From assembly GCF_036195325.1 (NCBI RefSeq), contig NZ_CP108101.1, positions 310,001 through 374,000 of the forward strand: a stretch of 64,000 nt of DNA. Direction: 5' to 3'. This DNA comes from Streptomyces sp. NBC_00234. GTDB lineage: Bacteria; Actinomycetota; Actinomycetes; Streptomycetales; Streptomycetaceae. Below are positions 26,924 to 35,511 of this stretch, piece by piece. The notes beneath the pieces are model-generated. The model had not been told where the DNA came from and did not search any database. It saw nothing but the letters and a program-made list of their open reading frames with translations. The position numbers were made by a program, and so were the translations under genes. How positions within the stretch are numbered: position 1 is the stretch's first letter; every line of letters begins with the position of its first letter.

Positions 26924-27784
26924 ATGCGCACACTCGCCATCGCCGCCGTCCAGACCACCCCCGTACCGCACGATCTGCGCGCCACCTGGGAGCGCTTTGC
27001 CGACCGGGTACGCGCGGTGCGCGACACCTTTCCCCATGTGCAGCTCGTTGTCGTGCCCGAGCTGATGCTCGCCGCCGAGGCGCCGCTGCTCCAGGCCCGC
27101 GCCGACTGGATGCGGGAGGCCGCCGTGGCGATCCCGGGCCCGCTCACCGACCGCGTCTGCGCCCTGGCCCGGGAGACCGGTCTGTGGCTGATACCCGGCA
27201 GCCTCTACGAGCGGGCCGACGACGGGAACACGTACAACACCGCCCTCGCGGTCTCCCCGGCAGGCGAGATCGTGGCCCGGTACCGCAAGATCTTCCCGTG
27301 GCAGCCGTACGAACAGGCCAGCCCCGGCAGTGAGTTCGTCGTCTTCGACCTGCCCGGGATCGGACGTGCCGGCCTCGCCGTCTGTTACGACGGCTCGTTC
27401 CCGGAGACCGCCAGGCAGCTCGCCTGGCTCGGCACCGAGGTCATCCTCCAGCCCACGCTCACCACCACGCGCGACCGGGACATGGAACTGGTCTGCGCAC
27501 GTGCCAACGCCTGGACCAATCAGCTCTACGTCGTCAATCTCAACGCGGCCGACCCTGCCGGTGTCGGCGCCAGCGCCATCGTCGACCCCGAGGGGACCGT
27601 GCGCCAGCAAGCGGGGACGGGCGAGGAGGTCCTGGTCGACGTCCTCGACCTCGACACCGTCGCCCGGGTCCGCGCGTACGGCTCCGCGGGACTCAACCGC
27701 CCGTGGGCACAGCTCGCCCGCTACGGCGAGCGGATCCACCTGCCGATGTACGGGGGAACGTTCCGGCCGACCCCGCACCACTGA
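26924..27784 (+). CDS. Carbon-nitrogen hydrolase (nitrilase superfamily amidase)
   Basis: A 286-residue member of the nitrilase superfamily. The Glu-Lys-Cys catalytic triad is visible: Glu in VVVPELMLAAEA (about 45), Lys in YRKIFPW (about 122) and Cys in GLAVCYDGSFPE (about 156). Such enzymes hydrolyse amides or N-carbamoyl compounds rather than nitriles in most cases. The gene is six bases behind the APC permease and likely acts on the imported compound or a metabolite of it. Probably an aliphatic amidase or omega-amidase-like enzyme; substrate unproven. Confidence 0.88.
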   Translation: MRTLAIAAVQTTPVPHDLRATWERFADRVRAVRDTFPHVQLVVVPELMLAAEAPLLQARADWMREAAVAIPGPLTDRVCALARETGLWLIPGSLYERADDGNTYNTALAVSPAGEIVARYRKIFPWQPYEQASPGSEFVVFDLPGIGRAGLAVCYDGSFPETARQLAWLGTEVILQPTLTTTRDRDMELVCARANAWTNQLYVVNLNAADPAGVGASAIVDPEGTVRQQAGTGEEVLVDVLDLDTVARVRAYGSAGLNRPWAQLARYGERIHLPMYGGTFRPTPHH

Positions 27785-28109
27785 GCCACACACAGCACGA
27801 AAAAATACACCAATACGGACTTTTCAAAGCATTCAACCCTGATGGCCCGTAGAGCACTTTTCGCCCGAATCGCGAAGACTCCCCACGGAGCAAATCACCC
27901 TTTTCGGACGCAGTGGCCAGCGTCACGTCCGGGATTTCCGAAGCGTCGGCGCCCCACCCGCATCCCTTCTGCGGGAAGAGAGTTGGCTTCGCGGTTCGGG
28001 TGAATTCATCGGCGATCCCGCTCATCGATCTTGTAAATGAATTGTGATCAGGAATTCGGGACTTGTCCCCTTCGGCATTTCTCGCCTACGGTCACCGTCA
28101 ATCCGGATG
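27785..28109. other. Intergenic, relatively AT-rich upstream region of the riboswitch gene
   Basis: About 325 bases with no convincing ORF. It includes an A-rich run after the amidase stop and a small hairpin (CCCGCA...TGCGGG, about 27957-27975). It should contain the amidase terminator and the promoter of the riboswitch-controlled gene, but I cannot assign either precisely. Confidence 0.4.
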
Positions 28110-28284
28110 GAACGCCGAATCCTGCCGCCGTCCGGAAAACCGGACCTACTCACGCCCGGCAGGAGCGGGGGACCCAGGTAAGTTGCCGATCCGTTATGCG
28201 GAACGGCTTGGGGTTAAGTCGCATGCACATGCGGCCAGGCATCTCCAGCCTGAACCCGACAGCTCACCTCGCAGGCGACGGAGA
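28110..28284 (+). ncRNA. ydaO-type (c-di-AMP) riboswitch
   Basis: The leader of the LysM/transglycosylase gene carries the conserved elements of the ydaO/yuaA element: GCCGAATCCTGCCG with its pairing partner CCCGGCAGGAGCG, the GGGGGACCCA block at about 28167-28176, the internal GGGGTTAAGTCGC block, and the 3' block CCGACAGCTCACCTCGCAGG followed by GGAGAGG. The ydaO element binds cyclic di-AMP and in Streptomyces switches off cell-wall hydrolase genes. The ribosome site GAGAGG lies right at its 3' end. Boundaries are approximate. Confidence 0.85.
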
Positions 28285-28294
28285 GGAATTCGCC

Positions 28295-29116
28295 ATGCCC
28301 TCGATGGGTAAGCACCGTCGTGCCAAGTCCAGCCCCCTGACCCGCGGACTCGTCGCCGTGACCGCAGGTGGAGCCGTCCTCGCCCTGCCGGTGATCGGTG
28401 CGACCACCGCGTCCGCGGCGCCCGCGCAGTCGGTCTCCGCCGAAAAGGCAGTGGCTCCGGCAGCCGCTCCCGCCAAGGCAATTACCGCCCAGAAGGCCGG
28501 GATCACCAGCTATTCCGTCGTCAAGGGTGATTCCCTGCACAAGATCGCCGATGCGCATTCCCTGAGTGGCGGCTGGAAGAAGCTCTACAAGGACAACCGA
28601 AAGGCCATCGGCGGCAATCCGGGTCTGATTCACCCGGGCCTGGAGCTGACCGTGGGCGCCAAGGCCACGGCCAGGGCCTCCGGTTCGTCCTCCGACCGTG
28701 CCGCCGCGAGCAGCGACCGCGCCGACCGCTCCGAGCGTTCGACCACGCTGGCCGCGAAGACCGCCGCCCCCGCCGCCGCGAAGGCCACGACGTACACGAA
28801 CGACCTCGACGGCTGGATCAAGGAGTCGCTCGCCGTCATGGCAGAGCACGGCATCCCCGGCACCTACGAGGGCATCCACCGCAACATCATGCGCGAGTCC
28901 TCGGGCAACCCTCAGATCGTCAACAACTGGGACTCCAACGCCGCCGCGGGCACCCCGTCGAAGGGCCTGCTCCAGGTCATCGACCCGACCTTCCAGGCGT
29001 ACCACGTGCCCGGTACGTCCACGGACAGCTTCGACCCGGTCGCGAACATCACCGCCGCGTGCAACTACGCCGCCGACAAGTACGGCTCCATCGACAACGT
29101 CTTCGGCGCCTACTGA
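28295..29116 (+). CDS. Secreted LysM / lytic transglycosylase-like cell-wall protein
   Basis: A 273-residue exported protein. Residues 1-45 form a long signal peptide (KHRRAKSS n-region, hydrophobic core, ASA-A). A LysM peptidoglycan-binding domain lies at about 69-115 (SYSVVKGDSLHKIADAHSL). A Ser/Ala/Arg-rich linker leads to a C-terminal SLT/lysozyme-like domain (about 170-273) containing the IMRESSGNPQIVN motif, whose Glu is the expected catalytic acid, and SKGLLQVIDPTFQAY. It cleaves or remodels peptidoglycan, probably at germination or during growth. Control by the adjacent c-di-AMP riboswitch is strongly suggested. Confidence 0.92.
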   Translation: MPSMGKHRRAKSSPLTRGLVAVTAGGAVLALPVIGATTASAAPAQSVSAEKAVAPAAAPAKAITAQKAGITSYSVVKGDSLHKIADAHSLSGGWKKLYKDNRKAIGGNPGLIHPGLELTVGAKATARASGSSSDRAAASSDRADRSERSTTLAAKTAAPAAAKATTYTNDLDGWIKESLAVMAEHGIPGTYEGIHRNIMRESSGNPQIVNNWDSNAAAGTPSKGLLQVIDPTFQAYHVPGTSTDSFDPVANITAACNYAADKYGSIDNVFGAY

Positions 29117-29221
29117 TCCACCGGCACCGGCCGCGGTTCACGACTGCCGGGTGGCGAGGGTCCGACAGGCCCTCACCGCCCGGCAGTTCCGCGTCCGGGG
29201 CCGCCGTGGAAGACTCGCGCC

Positions 29222-29722
29222 ATGCCCGAACTCCAGCTTCTTCGCCAGGACCACGCTGCGGCTCTGCTCGCCTTCGAGCAGGAGAACCGCGCCTACTTCG
29301 CCGCTTCGGTCCCGGACCGCGGCGACGAGTACTTCGCACGGTTCGACGCACGGCACAGCAGCCTCCTGGCCGAACAGGCCGAGGGACTGATCTACTTCCA
29401 CGTGCTGGTCGGCGACGGTGGCGAGGTGCTGGGCCGGGTGAACCTGGTCGACGTGGCGGACGGCGCCGCCGACCTCGGGTACCGGATCGCCGAGAAGGCC
29501 GCCGGCCAGGGGCTGGCCACGAGCGCCGTCCGCCGGATATGCGTGCTGGCCGCCACGGCGTACGGTCTCACCGCACTGCGGGCCGCGACCACGCACGACA
29601 ACCCCGGTTCCCAGGCCGTACTGGCCCGCACGGGGTTCGTCCGCACCGGCGAAACCGTACTCGGCGGCCGGCCGGGGATCGCCTACGCACGCTCGCTGGA
29701 CGCGGAGGCACGGCTCGCCTGA
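29222..29722 (+). CDS. GNAT N-acetyltransferase (RimJ/RimL-like)
   Basis: A 166-residue acetyltransferase. The order of motifs is that of ribosomal-protein-alanine acetyltransferase-like enzymes: VLGRVNLVDV on strand 4, ADLGYRIAEKAAGQGLATSAVRRI (acetyl-CoA loop AGQGLA, about 98-103) and ATTHDNPGSQAVLARTGF at the end of helix 4. The acceptor may be an N-terminal amine or a small molecule. A single gene with its own promoter; function not otherwise indicated. Confidence 0.85.
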   Translation: MPELQLLRQDHAAALLAFEQENRAYFAASVPDRGDEYFARFDARHSSLLAEQAEGLIYFHVLVGDGGEVLGRVNLVDVADGAADLGYRIAEKAAGQGLATSAVRRICVLAATAYGLTALRAATTHDNPGSQAVLARTGFVRTGETVLGGRPGIAYARSLDAEARLA

Positions 29723-29821
29723 CACGGACGCCGGGGCCCACCGGCTCCACCGTTCCCCGGGCGGGCGACGAACCGGGGTGTCCGGCCCGCCACCGCCTGG
29801 GAAGGACTGCGCCGCCCGGCG

Positions 29822-30694
29822 TCAGTCGCTGTCCTTCTCCTCCTGGAGGATCTTGCCGTCGGCCGCGTTCACTTCGAACTCGGTCTTGTTCCAGTCCGCG
29901 TCGACCACGTCGACCGCCCAGACGAGGGTGTCGTTGTCGCCGGTGTCGAGGCCGATCGAGGTGACCGTGCCCTTCTGCTTGTCCGTGGCCACCTTGGCCG
30001 CCTGCTCGGGCGTCTGCTTCGCCTTGGCGATCCAGTCGGCCAATTCGCTCTTGTCGGCCGCGTCCTGATCGGTGTCCGCGGCCGTCTCGATCACCTTGCC
30101 GGTGACCGCGTCGATCCGGACGGTGTGCGCGGTTCCGTCCTCCTCGGCGACCTCGGCCACCCACTGCGGACCTGAGCCGCTCCCGCTCGGGCTGGGGCTG
30201 CCACTCGGCGAGGCACTGCCGCTCGGACTGCCACTCGGACTGGCCGTGCCACTCGGGCTGGCCGTGCCGCCGGGGCTCGCACTGCCGCTCGGCGAGGCAC
30301 TCGCACTCGCGTCGGTGCTCCGGTCGGTGTCGTCGTCCAGGCCCTCCAGATCGAGCTCGGCCAGCTTGCTGCCCGGAACGGCCCCGACCGCGGTCGTCGC
30401 GGCCTTGTCGAAGGTGACCTTGGTGGCGCTGAGCAGCTTCTTGCGTGCGGCCTGGTCCTCGGTCGGCTTCGTCTTGCCGGACGGGCTGCCGGAAGGGCTC
30501 CCGTACGGGGAGGCCGTCTGCTTCGGGACGACCTTCGCGGCCTCCGATGTGGCCGCCCCGGTCTGGTCACGGCTCTCCTGCCCGCAGCCCGCGAGCAGCG
30601 CGGAAGCGACGACGGCGCACAGGGCGCCGCCGGCGACACGAAGGCTGCGGGCACGCGCGGACGCGGTGGCTTTTCGTCGGAATTCAAGGCTCAT
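29822..30694 (-). CDS. PepSY-domain lipoprotein with Ser/Pro/Gly repeat linker
   Basis: A 290-residue predicted lipoprotein: signal sequence with lipobox LLAGC (Cys about 37), so anchored to the outer face of the membrane. Two PepSY-like regions flank a low-complexity linker (about 126-175) made of SPSG/ASPS units. The first lies at about 80-120 and the second at about 175-285, with IDAVTGKVIETAADTDQ and VNAADGKILQEEKDSD, the family's repeated G-x-I/V ending. PepSY domains often inhibit secreted proteases or sense extracytoplasmic conditions. The exact function is not known. Confidence 0.82.
   Translation of the reverse strand: MSLEFRRKATASARARSLRVAGGALCAVVASALLAGCGQESRDQTGAATSEAAKVVPKQTASPYGSPSGSPSGKTKPTEDQAARKKLLSATKVTFDKAATTAVGAVPGSKLAELDLEGLDDDTDRSTDASASASPSGSASPGGTASPSGTASPSGSPSGSASPSGSPSPSGSGSGPQWVAEVAEEDGTAHTVRIDAVTGKVIETAADTDQDAADKSELADWIAKAKQTPEQAAKVATDKQKGTVTSIGLDTGDNDTLVWAVDVVDADWNKTEFEVNAADGKILQEEKDSD
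30172..30315. repeat. Low-complexity repeats encoding the Ser/Pro/Gly linker
   Basis: About 140 bases of near-repeats of GCCACTCGG / GCTGCCGCTCGG-like units inside the PepSY lipoprotein gene. They encode SPSG repeats and could change length by slippage or recombination. Confidence 0.7.
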
Positions 30695-30873
30695 ACACGC
30701 ATCACTAGCCCCCTGACCGGCCGGTCATGTTGTCCTACCGGACGGGTCACCCGATCGAACGTGCGTCTCCTCCCGTTGGCGGCCCGCCCGCCCGGGCGCG
30801 CCGTGGGCGAGGGTGCGAAACAATGGGACACACGGACCACCGGCCCCTGCCGGTACCCGGTCGGGAGGCCCCC

Positions 30874-31122
30874 ATGGATTACCCCGAGAGTTACGAGCTG
30901 ATCTTCCAGACGTACGGCGCGGCGGACGACGTGGTGGTCGTCCGGATGAGCGACCGGTCCGGGGCGGGCGGATACCCCGTGTACGAGGACGAGACCGGAA
31001 TCGTCCGCGCGGAGATCAGTGAACGCGGCGAAATACGCATGCTGGCCAGCGGCGGCCACCAGGCACCGGGCATCCCCCTGCTCGCGCGGCCCTTGAGCGA
31101 GGGATCACCCCGCACCCGCTGA
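30874..31122 (+). CDS. DUF6296 family small protein
   Basis: An 82-residue protein matching the actinobacterial DUF6296 pattern: YPESYELIFQTYGAADDVVVVRMSDRSGAGGYPVYEDETGIVRAEISERGEIRMLA read in segments, ending in PLLARPL. No signal peptide or membrane segment. Members are small single-domain beta-rich proteins of unknown role that occur in many copies in Streptomyces. ATG 30874 is preceded by GGGAGG. Confidence 0.8.
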   Translation: MDYPESYELIFQTYGAADDVVVVRMSDRSGAGGYPVYEDETGIVRAEISERGEIRMLASGGHQAPGIPLLARPLSEGSPRTR

Positions 31123-31215
31123 GCGGACCGGCACACACCGCGGCGCCCTGCGCGTCGCGGTGCGCTGTGTGCTGTGTGCTGCCACGGCACACCCAGACAC
31201 AACCGGAAGTCCGTT

Positions 31216-31296
31216 CATGCCCGCTCCATGCCCGAATCTGTTTACATTCCGGCACCCTGGACGTAACCTGAGCGCGAAACCACAGACTCGGGCATG
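31216..31296. promoter_or_regulatory. Three operator-like repeats around the fru promoter
   Basis: CATGCCCG occurs at 31216-31223 and 31227-31234, and its reverse complement CGGGCATG at 31289-31296. The second and third copies match over 14 bases with one difference (CATGCCCGARTCTG), as inverted repeats about 45 bases apart. They flank the candidate promoter and precede fruR, as expected for autoregulation by a DeoR-type repressor. Confidence 0.6.
31241..31269 (+). promoter_or_regulatory. Sigma-70-type promoter for the fru operon
   Basis: TTTACA (31241-31246) and TAACCT (31264-31269) are separated by 17 bases and lie 45 bases before the fruR start, between the operator-like repeats. Spacing and position fit a vegetative (HrdB-type) promoter. 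Confidence 0.55.
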
Positions 31297-31314
31297 AAAC
31301 GGATACGAAACCAC

Positions 31315-32076
31315 ATGTACGCACCGGAGCGGCAGCAGGAAATCCTCCGCCTCGCCCAGGAGAGCGGACGCGTCGACGTGCTCTCCCTCGCAGAGGAATT
31401 CCAGGTGACCGCCGAGACCGTGCGGCGCGACCTCAAGGCGCTCGACCGGGCGGGGCTCCTGCGCCGGGTCCACGGCGGCGCGATTCCGGTGGGACGGCTC
31501 GGCTTCGAGCCCGACCTCGCCGAGCGCGACACCGTGGCCGCGGACGAGAAGGACCGGATCGCCGCCGCCGCCCTCGGCGAGCTCCCCCCGGACGGCAACG
31601 TGATCATCGACGCGGGCACCACGACGGCCCGGCTGGCCGCCGCCCTCCCGGTCGAGTCCGCCCTGACGGTGGTGACCCACGCACTGCCCGTGGCGGCCCG
31701 CCTCGCCGACCATCCCGGCATCGCGCTGCACCTGGTGGGCGGACGGGTCCGGCACCGTACCCGCGCGGCCGTAGACGCCTGGGCGCTGAGCGCCTACGCG
31801 GAGATCAACGCCGACGTCCTCCTGCTCGCCACCAACGGGGTATCCGCCGACGGCGGCCTGACCACCCCCGACCTCGCCGAGGCCGCGGTGAAGCGGGCCA
31901 TGATCGCGGCAGCCCGGCGGGTCGTGCTCCTCGCGGACTCGGGCAAGTTCGGCCAGGAGCACTTCGCCCGCTTCGGCGATCTTTCCCACGTCGACCTGCT
32001 CATCACCGACACGGGGCTCAGCCCCGAGGACGCCCTCGCCATCGAGAGCCGGGGCACGGAAGTGGTACGCGCATGA
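31315..32076 (+). CDS. fruR: DeoR-family repressor of the fructose operon
   Basis: A 253-residue DeoR regulator. Residues 5-60 form the winged helix-turn-helix (RQQEILRLAQESGRVDVLSLAEEFQVTAETVRRDLKALDRAGLLRRVHGGA read in segments), and residues 75-240 the DeoR sugar-phosphate-binding domain with DAGTTTARLAAAL and ATNGVSADGGLTTPD. ATG 31315 is chosen because it begins at the family N terminus; ATG 31294 overlaps an operator-like repeat. Overlap with fruK (ATGA) makes it part of the operon it controls. The effector is probably fructose 1-phosphate. Confidence 0.88.
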   Translation: MYAPERQQEILRLAQESGRVDVLSLAEEFQVTAETVRRDLKALDRAGLLRRVHGGAIPVGRLGFEPDLAERDTVAADEKDRIAAAALGELPPDGNVIIDAGTTTARLAAALPVESALTVVTHALPVAARLADHPGIALHLVGGRVRHRTRAAVDAWALSAYAEINADVLLLATNGVSADGGLTTPDLAEAAVKRAMIAAARRVVLLADSGKFGQEHFARFGDLSHVDLLITDTGLSPEDALAIESRGTEVVRA

Positions 32077-33020
32077 TCCTCACGGTCACTCCCAATCCGA
32101 GCCTCGACCGCACCTACGAACTGCGCGACCTCACCCGCGGCGCGGTCCTGCGCGCCACGACGGACCGCGTCGACCCCGGAGGCAAGGGCATCAACGTCTC
32201 CCGCGCGGTAGCGGCGGCGGGACACCGTACGGTCGCGGTCGCCCCCCTGGGCGGGCCCGAGGGCGCACTGCTCGCCCGGCTGCTCGGGGAGCACGGCATC
32301 GAGGCCGCGGGGGTGCCGATCGCCGGCAGCACCCGCGTCAACATCACGCTGGTCGAAGCCGACGGCACCCTCACCAAGGTCAACGCGAGCGGGCCCGCCC
32401 TCACGGAGTCCGAGGCCGAGACCCTGCTGGAGACGGTACGGACCCGGTCCTCGGACACGGACTGGATCGCCTGCTGCGGCAGTCTGCCGCGGGGGCTGCC
32501 CCCCGAGTGGTACGCGGAGCTGGTGGCACGCAGCCACCGGGCCGGAGCGCGGATCGCCCTCGACAGCTCCGGCCCCGCCCTGCTCGCCGCACTGCGCGAG
32601 CGGCCCGATGTGATCAAGCCGAACGCGGAGGAGCTCTCCGAAGCGGTCGGGCGGCCTCTCGCGACCGTCGGTGACGCGGTCAAGGCGGCGGAGGAGTTGC
32701 GCGGACGCGGGGCACAGGCGGTACTCGCCAGCCTCGGAGCCGACGGACAACTCCTGGTGGACCGGTCGGGGACGTACTTCGGCAGCGCCCGGGTGGACAC
32801 CGTCCGCAGCAATGTCGGCGCCGGGGACGCCTCGCTCGCCGGCTTCCTGGCAGCCGGCGGCGCGGGCCGGTCCGCACTTGCGGCGGCCGTCGCGCACGGC
32901 GCGGCGGCGGTCCAGCTCCCCGGGAGCGTGATGCCCACCCCGGCCGACCTCGACGTCTCCTCGGTCGTCACGACCACGGACATCCCCCTGGACCGCGCGC
33001 TCACGGAGCCCGCGCGATGA
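32073..33020 (+). CDS. fruK: 1-phosphofructokinase
   Basis: A 315-residue PfkB-family kinase that phosphorylates fructose 1-phosphate to fructose 1,6-bisphosphate with ATP. Visible motifs are the N-terminal ILTVTPNPSLDRTYEL, GGKGINVSRAVAAAG (substrate-binding), SLPRGLPPEWYAEL, and the C-terminal PfkB signature NVGAGDASLAGFLA with catalytic Asp. It is translationally coupled to fruR and followed by fruA, the standard Streptomyces fructose operon. Confidence 0.94.
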   Translation: MILTVTPNPSLDRTYELRDLTRGAVLRATTDRVDPGGKGINVSRAVAAAGHRTVAVAPLGGPEGALLARLLGEHGIEAAGVPIAGSTRVNITLVEADGTLTKVNASGPALTESEAETLLETVRTRSSDTDWIACCGSLPRGLPPEWYAELVARSHRAGARIALDSSGPALLAALRERPDVIKPNAEELSEAVGRPLATVGDAVKAAEELRGRGAQAVLASLGADGQLLVDRSGTYFGSARVDTVRSNVGAGDASLAGFLAAGGAGRSALAAAVAHGAAAVQLPGSVMPTPADLDVSSVVTTTDIPLDRALTEPAR

Positions 33021-33104
33021 CGTCCGCATCCCTGTCCCCGGGTGAAAGCCCGCAGTCCCTGTCCCCCCAGCCGCCACGGCGGTCCACGAGCAAGGAGTCC
33101 CGCG

Positions 33105-35090
33105 ATGAGTGAGCTCATCACCGCGGATCTGGTCGACCTCGATCTGTCCGCCGAGACGAAGGACGCCGCAGCGAGGTCTCTAGCCGAGCGGATGGTCACC
33201 GCCGGGCGCGTCACCGACCTCGACGGCTTCCTCGCCGACGTGGCCGCCCGTGAGGCGCAGATGCCGACCGGCCTGGACGGCGGCATCGGTATCCCGCACT
33301 GCCGCAGCGAGCACGTCGGCGCGCCGACTCTGGCCTTCGGGCGCAGCGGACGGGGCATCGACTTCGGTGCGCCGGACGGACCGGCGGACCTGGTCTTCCT
33401 CATAGCGGCGCCCGCCGGCGCCGACGACGACCACCTCACCATCCTCTCGGGCCTGGCACGCCGGCTGATGGACCCCGCTTTCACCGCCGCCCTGCGCGCG
33501 GAGGCCGATCCCGCCGCCGCGGCGGCCCTGATCCGCGGCGACGAGCCGGCCGCGGCGCCGGAGGAGCCGGTGCGGGAGACGGAGCCGGGCGGAGCCGGGC
33601 AACCCGAGGCGCCCGAACCGTTCCGGATCGTCGCCGTCACCTCCTGTCCCACGGGCATCGCGCACACCTACATGGCTGCCGAGTCCCTGGAGGCCGCAGC
33701 GCGCGCCGAGGGGATCCAACTCAGCGTCGAGACCCAGGGATCGGCAGGGTTCGAGCGGCTCGACCCGTCCGTCGTCGCCGCAGCGGACGCGGTGATCTGG
33801 GCACATGACGTCGACGTTCGCGAGAAGGCCAGGTTCGGCGGGAAGCCGATCGTCGACGTCGGGGTGAAGGCGGGGATCAACCGGCCCGCCGAGCTGATCG
33901 CCGAGGCCCGGCGCAAGGCCGCGCGGGGCGAGATCAGCGGGGTCGCCGACGACGGCTCGCGGCCGGAGGGGGCCGGATCCGGCGGCGGCAGCGCGCACTT
34001 CGGCGTCCGGCTGCGTACGTACCTGATGTCCGGGGTCAGTTACATGGTGCCGTTCGTCGCGGCGGGCGGGCTCCTGATCGCCCTGTCGTTCGCCATCGGT
34101 GGCTACGAGATCGCCAACGCGAAGTCCGTGGCCGACCACTTCGTCTGGGGCGAGGCCGACAGCTGGGCCGCGCTGCTCAACCAGATCGGCGGCGCCGCCT
34201 TCGGCTTCCTGGTCCCGGTGCTCGCGGGCTACATCGCGTACGGCATGGCGGACCGTCCCGCGCTCGTCCCCGGCTTCGTCGGCGGTGCCATCGCGCTCAC
34301 CATCGACGCGGGGTTCCTGGGCGGCCTCGTCGCCGGTCTGCTGGCCGGTGCGGTGGTGATGGCGATCCAGCGGGTGAAGGTCCATCCCACGCTGCGCGGC
34401 ATCATGCCCGTGCTGGTGATCCCCCTGGTCGCCTCGGCCGTCGTCGGATTCCTGATGTTCGTCGTCGTCGGCAAGCCGATCGCCTCGCTCCAGAAGGCAC
34501 TCACCGACGCCCTCGACGGGCTCTCCGGTTCCAACGCGGTCATCCTCGGCGTCGTGCTGGGCCTGATGATGTGCTTCGACATGGGCGGACCGCTCAACAA
34601 GGTCGCCTACGCCTTCGCGGTCGGCGGGCTCGCCGACCCGACGCCCGGCAGCCTCAAGGTGATGGCGGCGGTCATGGCCGCCGGTATGGTGCCGCCGCTG
34701 GCGATGGCCCTCGCCACCACCGTGCGCGGCAGGCTGTTCACCCGCACCGAGCGGGACAACGGCCGTGCGGCCTGGGTGCTGGGTGCGTCGTTCATCAGCG
34801 AGGGTGCCATCCCGTTCGCGGCGGCCGATCCCCTGCGGGTGATTCCCTCGGTGATGGCCGGCGGTGCGGTCACCGGAGCCCTGTCGATGGCTTTCGGATG
34901 CACGCTGCGCGCACCGCACGGCGGCATCTTCGTCGTCCCGTTGATCGGCGGACCGTTCCTCTACCTGGTGGCGATCGCGGCAGGTACGGCGGTGGCGACC
35001 GCGCTGGTCGTCGTCCTCAAGGGCATGCGCCGCGCCCCGCAGGACCCCGCGCCCGCGGCCGATCTCCCGAAGGTGCCCGTGGCCGCCTGA
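33105..35090 (+). CDS. fruA: PTS fructose-specific transporter EIIABC
   Basis: A 661-residue fused fructose permease in the order IIA-IIB-IIC. The IIA domain (1-150) has phospho-accepting His65 in GIGIPHCRSEH. A Pro/Glu-rich linker leads to IIB (172-270) with phospho-Cys181 in VAVTSCPTGIAHTYMA. The IIC membrane domain (about 300-645) contains GPLNKVAYAFAVGG and SFISEGAIPFAAADP, typical of the Fru family. It imports fructose as fructose 1-phosphate, the substrate of the adjacent fruK. ATG 33105 follows AAGGAG and lies 84 bases after fruK. Confidence 0.95.
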   Translation: MSELITADLVDLDLSAETKDAAARSLAERMVTAGRVTDLDGFLADVAAREAQMPTGLDGGIGIPHCRSEHVGAPTLAFGRSGRGIDFGAPDGPADLVFLIAAPAGADDDHLTILSGLARRLMDPAFTAALRAEADPAAAAALIRGDEPAAAPEEPVRETEPGGAGQPEAPEPFRIVAVTSCPTGIAHTYMAAESLEAAARAEGIQLSVETQGSAGFERLDPSVVAAADAVIWAHDVDVREKARFGGKPIVDVGVKAGINRPAELIAEARRKAARGEISGVADDGSRPEGAGSGGGSAHFGVRLRTYLMSGVSYMVPFVAAGGLLIALSFAIGGYEIANAKSVADHFVWGEADSWAALLNQIGGAAFGFLVPVLAGYIAYGMADRPALVPGFVGGAIALTIDAGFLGGLVAGLLAGAVVMAIQRVKVHPTLRGIMPVLVIPLVASAVVGFLMFVVVGKPIASLQKALTDALDGLSGSNAVILGVVLGLMMCFDMGGPLNKVAYAFAVGGLADPTPGSLKVMAAVMAAGMVPPLAMALATTVRGRLFTRTERDNGRAAWVLGASFISEGAIPFAAADPLRVIPSVMAGGAVTGALSMAFGCTLRAPHGGIFVVPLIGGPFLYLVAIAAGTAVATALVVVLKGMRRAPQDPAPAADLPKVPVAA

Positions 35091-35160
35091 GCGCGACCTG
35101 CCGGCCCGCCGTCCGGATGCACGGCTTCCAGTTCCGTACCCCACCCCACAGGAGTGACCC

Positions 35161-35433
35161 ATGTACCAGTGCACCGTCGCCGTAGGTTCCCGCAGCGGAC
35201 TGCACGCCCGGCCGGCCTCGTTGTTCGTCCAGGCCGCGGCCCGTCAGCCGGTCAAGGTGACCATCGGGCGGGAAGGAGAGCAGCCGGTCGACGCCCGCAG
35301 CATGCTCTCCGTGCTCGCCCTGGCGGCTCAGCACGGCGACCCCGTGGTGCTCTCGGCCATGGGTGACGGGGCCCGTGCGGCGGTCGACGAGCTCGCCGCC
35401 CTGCTCGCTCAGGACCTGGACGCCGGCGCCTGA
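35161..35433 (+). CDS. ptsH: HPr phosphocarrier protein
   Basis: A 90-residue HPr. The active-site loop is SGLHARPAS with phospho-accepting His15, and the ARSMLSVLALAA segment corresponds to the regulatory-serine helix of other HPrs, though the HPr kinase system is not typical of Streptomyces. It follows fruA by 70 bases in the same direction with its own AGGAG site. HPr carries phosphate from enzyme I (not in this window) to FruA. Its location makes the operon self-sufficient apart from enzyme I. Confidence 0.95.
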   Translation: MYQCTVAVGSRSGLHARPASLFVQAAARQPVKVTIGREGEQPVDARSMLSVLALAAQHGDPVVLSAMGDGARAAVDELAALLAQDLDAGA

Positions 35434-35467
35434 ACCGGCTTCCGGTCCGGCGCGGCCGTGCGTGACT

Positions 35468-35505
35468 CCTCTGCCTCCTGGCCGTCGACGGCCAGGAGGC
35501 AGAGG
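35468..35505. terminator. 38-bp perfect palindrome between ptsH and lepB
   Basis: The arms CCTCTGCCTCCTGGCCGTC and its exact reverse complement sit back to back, giving a 19-bp perfect dyad that would form a long hairpin with a minimal loop. It lies between convergent ptsH and signal peptidase genes and is best read as a bidirectional terminator. Confidence 0.75.
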
Positions 35506-35511
35506 CGGATG

